Assembly: GCA_947175335.1 (NCBI GenBank) | Contig: CAMWMF010000019.1 | Span: 1-35,377, forward strand | From: an uncultured Clostridia bacterium | GTDB taxonomy: Bacteria > Bacillota > Clostridia > Christensenellales > Pumilibacteraceae | Length of the DNA stretch: 35,377 nucleotides | Reading direction: 5' to 3' | Shown here: positions 30,202-35,377 of the stretch, piece after piece | Layout: the number at the start of each line of letters is the position of its first letter | Numbering within the stretch: the stretch's first letter is position 1 | Program-made: the position numbers and the translations under genes | Notes under the pieces: generated by a model | Told to the model about the DNA's origin: nothing | The model's database searches: none | The model's input: only the letters and a program-made list of their open reading frames with translations

Positions 30202-31338
30202 CTACTCGTTTGACATAATTTCTTTTATCGGCACTCTGTTTATGCGCACGGCATACACAGTCATTGCGCAAGCATACAGCGCGATAAAAGTTCCGAGCGT
30301 TATAAAAAAGTATCCGACGCCGAAGCTGTACGTGGCAACGGTTTTTACGTCGGCAAAAACTACGTTGACCATAACGGTCATCAATACATGTTGGTAGACC
30401 GTGCCGATAGCAAAACCCAAAAGCGCAAACGGCACGTACCCCAAAAGCACGGATAAAGAGCGCTCTTTAGCCGAATAACCGAACGCCTTCATAACGGCTA
30501 TACTGCTTTTGTTTGCGTTAATTGCCGTTGTAATAGCCATAAACAGCGCTGTAACGCCCAAAATAACGCCGATAACCAAAATCATCACACCCATAATTAC
30601 GCTGCTTAAATCGCTCATTGTAAGCCCCATTTGAAGCATTGCCGAATAACAAAAGCACGCAAACGCCACAAAGAACACGACCGACTTTTTACCCGCCAGC
30701 GTGGACAAACACATTTCCGCCAAAAAGGAATGCTGTTTATCTGACGGTCTGCGCTTTGACTTTGCGGTAGCTTTGCCACCCTTAATCATTGACACTATGT
30801 TGCGCCGCAGCGACAGCTTGGCGTACAAACACGCAAACGCGGAAAACGTTATCGTCGGCGCAACCACAAGCGCGGCAAGCAATTCCGCATGATAGTTGAT
30901 CGCTATTGCGGGCATACCGTCAATCGTCATTTCGCGGTAAATGATCGGCATTATCGCATGCCCCGCGCCGTAGCCCGCCGCCGCACCTATAAGCGTACTA
31001 AGACCGAACACCCAAAAGCTCAGCGCGATTTTGTTGTCCGAATACCCCATTGCTTTGAGTATTCCGAACCGTTTGGCGTTGCCGTCGATAAACAGCTTAA
31101 TATAGAACACCGTCATAACAACCGCAATAAGACACAACACTCCGCCCGTAATGGCGCATGTAAATTTTGCCGAAGTCATATTGGCGTCGTACAGAACTCT
31201 AAGCTCGCCGCTTACCGCACCGTCTATCGCCTGCGCGTCTATATAGTAATTCAAAAAGAAAGTGCATACAAACACCGCGCAAAAGCATACCACCGATATG
31301 CCGAAAAGCTTTACGCCGTCCTTTATTCCGATTACCAT
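30202..31338 (-). CDS. FtsX-domain ABC transporter permease
   Basis: A 378-residue permease built from two FtsX-like halves of about four helices each (about 58-170 and 222-370), with the family turn FGILKAMGYSDNKI in the first and IAVMKAFGYSAKE in the second. It lacks the large extracytoplasmic MacB-type domain; only a short loop follows the first helix. It starts 1 nt after the ATPase stop (TGATATG), so the two are translated together and form an exporter-like or lipoprotein/peptide-handling ABC system. The operon's TetR gene suggests induction by a small compound. Substrate unknown. Confidence 0.87.
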   Translation of the reverse strand: MVIGIKDGVKLFGISVVCFCAVFVCTFFLNYYIDAQAIDGAVSGELRVLYDANMTSAKFTCAITGGVLCLIAVVMTVFYIKLFIDGNAKRFGILKAMGYSDNKIALSFWVFGLSTLIGAAAGYGAGHAIMPIIYREMTIDGMPAIAINYHAELLAALVVAPTITFSAFACLYAKLSLRRNIVSMIKGGKATAKSKRRPSDKQHSFLAEMCLSTLAGKKSVVFFVAFACFCYSAMLQMGLTMSDLSSVIMGVMILVIGVILGVTALFMAITTAINANKSSIAVMKAFGYSAKERSLSVLLGYVPFALLGFAIGTVYQHVLMTVMVNVVFADVKTVATYSFGVGYFFITLGTFIALYACAMTVYAVRINRVPIKEIMSNE

Positions 31339-31339
31339 A

Positions 31340-32026
31340 TCACCACCCTATTTCGTACGCAGACTTGGGCGAAGGGTTATCGGTTACGCCGATAATCTTG
31401 CCGCTGTTCATTTCCACAACAGAGTCAGCCATATCCGCTATATTGCGGTTGTGCGTGACCATGACCATAGTAAAACCGCGTTCGGCCTTCAGCTTGGCGA
31501 TATAGTCCAAAACGTTTCGCCCCGTACTTTCGTCCAGCGCGCCCGTCGGCTCGTCCAAAAACAGTATCTGCGGCTTTTTGGCAAGCGCACGCGCTATGCA
31601 CACGCGTTGCTGTTCTCCGCCCGACAATGCGCTCGGCATAGCTTTAATTTTATCGGCAAGTCCCACCGCTTCGATTTCGCGTAAGTAATCCTTATTGCCT
31701 GCGAGGTCGGCGCCTAAACGCACGTTCTTTTCCACATTCAAATGCGGCAAAATATAGTATTGCTGAAAGACAAACCCAACGTATTCGCGGCGGAATTCGG
31801 TAAGCTGTTTGTCATTCATTGCGGATAGATCTTGACCGCACGCGACAACGGTGCCGCTGTCAGCGCGCTCCAAGCCCGACAGCACGTTCATAAGCGTGGA
31901 CTTGCCCGAACCGGACGCGCCGATAATTGCGACAAAACTGCCTTGCTTAATAGTAAGCGACACGCCACGCAACGCCTTGACAGCGCCGCCGTTAAATTCC
32001 TTGTGTAAATCGGTTGCAGTAAGCAT
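31340..32026 (-). CDS. ABC transporter ATP-binding protein (MacB/LolD type)
   Basis: A 228-residue ATPase with all motifs: Walker [11 protein letters not shown]-loop [12 protein letters not shown], signature LSGGEQQR, Walker [13 protein letters not shown], and H-loop VTHN. The form is that of ATPases that pair with FtsX-type permeases. ATG 32026 is chosen ([11 protein letters not shown]) with GAGG 7 nt upstream; the longer frame to 32071 overlaps the regulator gene. It begins 2 nt after the TetR stop and ends 1 nt before the permease start. Confidence 0.94.
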   Translation of the reverse strand: MLTATDLHKEFNGGAVKALRGVSLTIKQGSFVAIIGASGSGKSTLMNVLSGLERADSGTVVACGQDLSAMNDKQLTEFRREYVGFVFQQYYILPHLNVEKNVRLGADLAGNKDYLREIEAVGLADKIKAMPSALSGGEQQRVCIARALAKKPQILFLDEPTGALDESTGRNVLDYIAKLKAERGFTMVMVTHNRNIADMADSVVEMNSGKIIGVTDNPSPKSAYEIGW

Positions 32027-32028
32027 AA

Positions 32029-32598
32029 TCAACCCTCGCTTTGCTTGATATGTTTTATCATAGCGATACACTCATCTTTGAGCATAGCGCGCTCGTCGGT
32101 AAACCTGCACACGCCTGTCACAACTGCGGCGGCAATGCCGTGCGTATACACCCAAAGATGCATATACAGCCGCTCGGCTTGTTTGCGTTCCAGTCCGTAG
32201 CTATCTATAACCGATTGCAAAATCTTTTCGGCGTTTTGGTCGATTGCGTCAAGCACCCCGCGCTCGTCAAGCCCTTCGGCTTGCTCGCGCATAAACAGCA
32301 GCATAAACAGCTTGGGATGTTCGTGCGCAAACCTAAGGTATGCCTCACCTACGCCGCGAAACGGAACATCGTCTTTTAATCCCTCGGCAACGTACTCGTT
32401 GTACAATGCGTTTGCGCTGTCAACGACCGCGGCGCAAACCTCGTCCATACTACTAAACACCGTAAATATCGGGCGCGGCGAGCTGCCGAGCGCAGCTCCG
32501 AGCGTACGCGCGGTAAGATTATCGAACCCGTTTTTCTCCACCTCGGTAAGCGCAGTATGAACTATCTTCTCTTTTGTAAACTTCGATTTAGGCGGCAT
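32029..32598 (-). CDS. TetR-family regulator of the ABC operon
   Basis: A 189-residue regulator. The N-terminal helix-turn-helix includes IVHTALTEVEKNGFDNLTART followed by LGSSPRPIFTVFSSMDEV as the recognition region; the C-terminal part is helical and fits a ligand-binding TetR domain. AAGGAG is 6 nt before ATG 32598. It is the first gene of a tight three-gene unit with the ATPase and permease. Two adjacent AAAAC-N4-GTTTT palindromes lie between its -10 box and ribosome site, a position where a bound repressor would block transcription, so autoregulation of the whole operon is likely. Confidence 0.9.
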   Translation of the reverse strand: MPPKSKFTKEKIVHTALTEVEKNGFDNLTARTLGAALGSSPRPIFTVFSSMDEVCAAVVDSANALYNEYVAEGLKDDVPFRGVGEAYLRFAHEHPKLFMLLFMREQAEGLDERGVLDAIDQNAEKILQSVIDSYGLERKQAERLYMHLWVYTHGIAAAVVTGVCRFTDERAMLKDECIAMIKHIKQSEG

Positions 32599-32613
32599 AA
32601 TATCTCCTTATAT

Positions 32614-32641
32614 AAAACAATCGTTTTAAAACACTTGTTTT
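32614..32641. promoter_or_regulatory. Two adjacent 14-bp palindromes (candidate TetR operators)
   Basis: AAAACAATCGTTTT (32614-32627) and AAAACACTTGTTTT (32628-32641) directly abut. Each is AAAAC-N4-GTTTT. They cover the predicted transcription start, immediately downstream of the -10 box. Confidence 0.75.
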
Positions 32642-32670
32642 AGTATATCGTATAAGTATGTATATGTCAA
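32642..32670 (-). promoter_or_regulatory. Sigma-A promoter of the TetR-ABC operon
   Basis: On the minus strand: TTGACA (32670-32665), 17-bp spacer, TATACT (32647-32642). Confidence 0.87.
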
Positions 32671-32716
32671 GCATTTTACCAAATGCAGAATTAAGCGGCT
32701 ACGCCGCATTAAGGTT

Positions 32717-32827
32717 GAGATTCTTCACGGCGCGCTATCGCGCTTGTTCAGAATGACAAAAAAAGAGTAGCTGAACGCGCGACCAACCCATCACTATTTT
32801 GTCATCCTGAGTGAAACGAAGGATCTC
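32717..32827. repeat. Inverted pair of dispersed-repeat copies
   Basis: The right copy (32800-32827) reads TGTCATCCTGAG ... GGATCTC. The left copy (32717-32758) is the same pattern on the other strand, TGTCATTCTGA ... GAATCTC, with a GC-rich hairpin insert (CGCGCTATCGCGC). Sequences of this TGTCAT-CTGAG-GATCTC form recur between genes in many bacterial genomes. The pair could fold as one large hairpin. Confidence 0.65.
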
Positions 32828-32876
32828 ATCCGTTTTTAAAAAATTTGTAATTGTCATGCATAATACCGGCATAATC

Positions 32877-33055
32877 GGCACAATATAAAGTTGTAAGGCA
32901 GTCACGCGGGTTTACGATAGGTATATCGAAACTAAATGCCGATAGAACCTCCTACCCCACAATGCCTTACAGACGGTTCGTAGAATGTCGTAAATATTGA
33001 CTACGACAAGCGAAACGGAAAATTCCTCCAATGTTACGGCATTGTGGGATTTTTT
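32877..33055 (+). ncRNA. Candidate structured RNA unit 1 (with competing pairings and terminator)
   Basis: TGTAAGGCA (32892-32900) pairs perfectly with TGCCTTACA (32963-32971). CCCACAATGCC (32956-32966) pairs perfectly with GGCATTGTGGG (33038-33048), which is followed by six T. The two pairings share 32963-32966 and exclude each other. A hairpin GTCGTA / TACGAC lies between (32988-33006). The head GGCACAATATAA resembles that of unit 2. No gene follows on this strand, so a free small RNA is more likely than an attenuator. The strand is inferred from the T run; no known RNA family was recognised. Confidence 0.45.
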
Positions 33056-33110
33056 CGTTGCGGGAAAACCTAAAATTTTTTTAAAAACTCACGCATAACC
33101 CTCTGAAATA

Positions 33111-33233
33111 TGCACAACATAATAGTGTAAAGCAAATAACTTTTTTACGCCGAAAGGAATGCTTTACAAAAAGCCAATCGCTGCAAAAGCGAATACGAAA
33201 AATCCACGTTATGTTATGCAACATGGATTTTTT
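33111..33233 (+). ncRNA. Candidate structured RNA unit 2 (paralogue of unit 1)
   Basis: The head TGCACAACATAATAG aligns with that of unit 1. TGTAAAGCA (33126-33134) pairs perfectly with TGCTTTACA (33160-33168). A terminator hairpin AAAAATCCACGTT / AACATGGATTTTT (33198-33210, 33220-33232; one mismatch) is followed by TCG and also works leftward for the 33262 gene. AACATAA (33116-33122) can pair with TTATGTT in the terminator loop (33209-33215). Confidence 0.42.
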
Positions 33234-33261
33234 CGTTTCTGTAAATTCTATTAAGCGCCAA

Positions 33262-33723
33262 TCAATATGTGCGAAACTTATATTTTTTCTTTACATATTC
33301 GATTCCGAAATTTTTTACATCAGGATAAATTTTATCAAACTCTTTACGCAAAAGCTTACAGTCGCATTTTGTAAACGCCCATCCGCGCCAAATCGTTAAG
33401 CTGTACGCAGAAAATATTTCACTTATGGTAATGCCATTGTCATCTTCTTCATCATTGTCGAAATCAAAATCAATTGAGCCTATACCAATATACATTTCAC
33501 AAGCGTACGGTCTTTTACGATATATTTCCCTTCTTGAAGTCAAGAGCATCTTATCCTCATCTACCTCATCCGGATAAAGCCATAACAAACGGCACTCAGC
33601 TTTAAGCCCGATTTTATTCAATTCTTCATTGTAGGGCTTGATATATTCTTGCATTTGAGCAAGCATATCGTCTTCGTGCGCATACAAAGCCTTACACTTA
33701 TCGTCGAATTTTTGTTTATTCAT
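33262..33723 (-). CDS. Hypothetical protein (AT-rich, acidic loop)
   Basis: A 153-residue soluble protein of mixed alpha/beta composition, with no signal peptide or membrane helix. A strongly acidic stretch (IDFDFDNDEEDDNG) lies at about 84-97 and a basic C-terminus (YVKKKYKF). No family recognised. ATG 33723 has AAGGAA 7 nt upstream, and the gene starts 11 nt after the stop of the membrane protein at 33735, so they form one unit. The AT-rich composition differs from the genes to the left. A role as immunity or accessory factor to its neighbour is conceivable but unsupported. The hairpin at 33198-33232 can end its transcript. Confidence 0.7.
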   Translation of the reverse strand: MNKQKFDDKCKALYAHEDDMLAQMQEYIKPYNEELNKIGLKAECRLLWLYPDEVDEDKMLLTSRREIYRKRPYACEMYIGIGSIDFDFDNDEEDDNGITISEIFSAYSLTIWRGWAFTKCDCKLLRKEFDKIYPDVKNFGIEYVKKKYKFRTY

Positions 33724-33734
33724 ACAATTATTCC

Positions 33735-34505
33735 TTATTGCAGTTTTCTGCCGATTTTTTGGAACAATTTGCCTAATTTATATTTCCATTCTTTTAGCTT
33801 ATTCAAACCGACGTTAATCTTGTCATCCCACACAATATTTTTATCATCAACTTTTGCAATTTCCACAAAGCTGCCATTACTATTCCAATACATAAATGCG
33901 ACGTAGCCATCATCCTTACTGAAATCTATAAATGCCTTTGCGTTTGTAGTATTACGGTCTGCTTCCCCATTTAAAAATCGTATATGGTCCGCTACTATAT
34001 TATCGTCAACGTATTCGAACATTTTATCTTTTTCAATTAGACCATTGACCATTGTCGTCATCAAATCAACGATATATTTTAATTGCGTGCTTCGAGAGAA
34101 AGCTTCTTTATTACCGAAAAAGTATTTTACAAATATATCCCCGCTTACATATTTAGCAATATCAAAACCAATACGCATTTCGATGTAACTATTTTTAGTT
34201 AGTTTTAATAGTAACCTATTCTTATTTATTATTGCCCCTACGGATAACTCAATTATGGTGCCGAGCGCCAGATACCCCAACCAAACACAAATTGCATACA
34301 ATATCGACATTTGATTAGAATTACCCAACTTATAGAACAATGCCCAACTACCGACGCATAATGCCGCCTCAAACAGTCCAATTAAAATAGCTAAAATGAA
34401 TACCAATATGGGACGTTTATACACGCCGGAAAAATCAATACCGCCGCCGCCGATTGCGCATACCGCAAAAACTATAAACCAAAGATTTAAAAAAAGAAAA
34501 TTCAC
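33735..34505 (-). CDS. Hypothetical membrane protein with soluble C-terminal half
   Basis: A 256-residue protein. Three or four hydrophobic helices occupy the first 110 residues (FLFLNLWFIVFAVCAIGGGG; PILVFILAILIGLFEAALCVG; ILYAICVWLGYLALGTIIEL). The remaining 140 residues are hydrophilic, with an aromatic stretch VAFMYWNSNGSFVEIAKVDD. No family recognised. The start is GTG 34505, with AGGAG 10 nt upstream. The ATG codons further up (to 34565) lie inside or before the consensus promoter and would not be transcribed. It is the first gene of a two-gene unit with 33262-33723. Confidence 0.72.
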   Translation of the reverse strand: MNFLFLNLWFIVFAVCAIGGGGIDFSGVYKRPILVFILAILIGLFEAALCVGSWALFYKLGNSNQMSILYAICVWLGYLALGTIIELSVGAIINKNRLLLKLTKNSYIEMRIGFDIAKYVSGDIFVKYFFGNKEAFSRSTQLKYIVDLMTTMVNGLIEKDKMFEYVDDNIVADHIRFLNGEADRNTTNAKAFIDFSKDDGYVAFMYWNSNGSFVEIAKVDDKNIVWDDKINVGLNKLKEWKYKLGKLFQKIGRKLQ

Positions 34506-34543
34506 TCGATAGCCGCTCCTAAACGCATACAGCTTGTAAAGTA

Positions 34544-34572
34544 ATTGTACCATACACAACACCATATGTCAA
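34544..34572 (-). promoter_or_regulatory. Sigma-A promoter of the 34505-33262 unit
   Basis: On the minus strand: TTGACA (34572-34567), 17-bp spacer, TACAAT (34549-34544). It decides the GTG start at 34505. Confidence 0.85.
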
Positions 34573-34607
34573 TTTTTGCGTTTACTTATTTTTTGCACGC
34601 CATACCA

Positions 34608-35006
34608 CTATAATAGAGAATAAATAATGAAAAATAGTAGTAAATACGAAACGCCGCAAATTGTTCCACACAAGATTGTGAACAATAAGCCTAAATAATC
34701 GAAATAAGCGACTATAATAAATCCCGCTATTACAAGTAAAATAATAATAGCCGTGATAATATAAAACGCCAGCATGAGCTTAAACGTTATTTTATACACC
34801 GTTTTTTTGTTTTCATAAATCGCCCAATCTCTATGCCCGATCATAGGAATAAGAACGCGCCACAGCCCTTTCAATTCTATTTTAGGTTGTTCGGAACCGC
34901 TTTTCCATAACGCGTGATTTAAGTGTCCGATATAGCTACCAAACATGGCGGAAAGAGGTAGTAATAATAGCAGAAACGGCGCACCAAACACTACATAATA
35001 ATTCAT
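34608..35006 (-). CDS. Small hypothetical membrane protein
   Basis: A 132-residue protein with an N-terminal hydrophobic helix (VVFGAPFLLLLLPLSAMFG), a polar middle (IGHLNHALWKSGSEQPKIEL ...), and two long hydrophobic helices near the C-terminus (ITAIIILLVIAGFIIVAYF and the final 30 residues). No family recognised. GGGAG lies 12 nt before ATG 35006 and only 3 nt before an in-frame TTG at 35015; the start is uncertain by three codons. It has its own promoter and sits directly downstream of the 16S terminator. Confidence 0.65.
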   Translation of the reverse strand: MNYYVVFGAPFLLLLLPLSAMFGSYIGHLNHALWKSGSEQPKIELKGLWRVLIPMIGHRDWAIYENKKTVYKITFKLMLAFYIITAIIILLVIAGFIIVAYFDYLGLLFTILCGTICGVSYLLLFFIIYSLL

Positions 35007-35044
35007 TAAAATCAAATACTCCCAAGCTACGATTATATATCTAC

Positions 35045-35073
35045 ATATTACAGTATTTACATAATAATATCAA
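35045..35073 (-). promoter_or_regulatory. Sigma-A-like promoter of the 35006-34608 gene
   Basis: On the minus strand: TTGATA (35073-35068), 17-bp spacer, TAATAT (35050-35045). Confidence 0.7.
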
Positions 35074-35138
35074 TGCGCTATCCAAGCAGTTTTTACAAGA
35101 TTAATGTAAAAACTGCAACGACAAACTTTTGCACAAAA

Positions 35139-35168
35139 CAAAAAACCTCGCTTTATAAAAAGCAAGGT
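35139..35168 (-). terminator. Intrinsic terminator about 90 nt after the 16S rRNA
   Basis: On the minus strand a 10-bp stem with one G-U pair (ACCTTGCTTT / AAAGCGAGGT; 35168-35159, 35154-35145), a 4-nt loop, then TTTTTG. It should end transcription of the 16S gene before any 23S gene. Confidence 0.85.
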
Positions 35169-35232
35169 CTTTAATCAAACATAACAGTGTGAAAGATTAG
35201 CGAATTAAATCGGTTGAGAACATAAAATTTTT

Positions 35233-35257
35233 GGTACCTGCTCTAATTGCAGGTTCC
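35233..35257 (-). other. Inverted repeat just after the 16S 3' end
   Basis: GGTACCTGC / GCAGGTTCC (35233-35241, 35249-35257), one mismatch, 7-nt loop, beginning 2-3 nt past the mature 16S end. It is likely part of 3' processing. Confidence 0.5.
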
Positions 35258-35259
35258 TT

Positions 35260-35377
35260 AAAGGAGGTGATCCAGCCCCACGTTCTCGTAGGGCTACCTT
35301 GTTACGACTTAACCCCAGTCACTGGTTTTACCTTAGGCGGACGCTTCCCTTGCGGGTTGGCGTGACCGACTTCGAGT
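35260..35377 (-). rRNA. rrs: 16S ribosomal RNA, 3' end (partial; runs off right edge)
   Basis: Read on the minus strand, the last 118 nt show the universally conserved end of 16S: AAGTCGTAACAAGGTAGCC at the top of helix 44, then GGCTGGATCACCTCCTTT. The CCTCC anti-Shine-Dalgarno is intact, in keeping with the AGGAGG-type sites at many genes here. The gene continues beyond the window. To the left, where a spacer and 23S gene would be expected, there is a hairpin, a terminator and protein genes. Confidence 0.97.

Larger units (their letters stand above)
32671..33261. other. Gene-free interval
   Basis: No frame here has a ribosome site and protein-like composition. From left to right it holds a small hairpin (GCGGC-TA-CGCCGC area, 32695-32707), an inverted pair of dispersed-repeat copies, and two related candidate structured RNA units ending in terminators, each listed separately. 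Confidence 0.7.

Noticed and set aside
32877-33233. 6S RNA, tmRNA or SRP RNA
   Set aside because: Neither unit shows the closing stem and central bubble of 6S, the tag frame and tRNA-like ends of tmRNA, or the conserved SRP apical loop.
34506-34565. Upstream ATG starts for the membrane protein at 33735-34505
   Set aside because: They fall inside or ahead of the TTGACA-17-TACAAT promoter, so they would not be in the mRNA; GTG 34505 has an AGGAG site.

Overview
The window looks like a chromosome segment of a spore-forming, low-to-mid GC Gram-positive bacterium of the Clostridia type. The evidence is a germination protease gene (gpr) divergent from rpsT, a SpoVB-type flippase, a VanW-domain protein, ECF-type vitamin uptake, many consensus sigma-A promoters (TTGACA, 17 bp, TATAAT) and a 16S rRNA 3' end carrying the CCTCC anti-Shine-Dalgarno. 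A gut Christensenellales-like lineage is plausible, but that is inference. No plasmid, phage, IS element, CRISPR array or tRNA was recognised.

Layout. 1-3201 is a TetR-centred locus: a partial gene at the left edge, a condensation-fold acyltransferase-like protein, a divergent TetR regulator and a multi-pass membrane protein. A 34-bp element occurs twice here, once before each leftward transcription unit. 3275-13068 is a cell-envelope precursor region: ddl, uppP, a CapD/FlaA1-type membrane dehydratase, glmM, an Sm_multidrug_ex-family membrane protein with glmS, murI, then gpr. 13190-19144 holds rpsT (with a long acidic/basic tail), a coiled-coil protein, the operon lgt - membrane protein - pncB, and a VanW-domain exported protein. 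19190-21442 has cca and a divergent esterase. 21498-26518 holds two tandem Ig-like/transglutaminase-fold lipoproteins, one with a complete Cys-His-Asp triad and one that has lost Cys and His. 26624-30161 has the SpoVB-type flippase, a folate-family ECF S component and a DUF3810 zinc-peptidase-like membrane protein. 30202-32598 is a TetR-ABC transporter operon.

32599-33261 is about 660 bp with no convincing gene. It contains an inverted pair of dispersed-repeat copies and two related tandem units, each with a 9-bp long-range pairing and an intrinsic terminator; these are candidate small structured RNAs. 33262-35006 carries three AT-rich genes of unknown function, and the window ends inside a 16S rRNA gene (minus strand) that is followed by its own terminator and not by a 23S gene.

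How it works together. Many genes feed cell-wall synthesis: glmS and glmM make glucosamine-1-phosphate, murI supplies D-glutamate, ddl makes D-Ala-D-Ala, uppP recycles the lipid carrier, the CapD-like enzyme and flippase serve surface polysaccharide, and lgt lipidates proteins such as the two lipoproteins. A notable expression feature is that several genes have a consensus -10 box only 6-8 nt before the start codon and no Shine-Dalgarno, so their mRNAs should be leaderless, while neighbours use ordinary AGGAGG-type sites.
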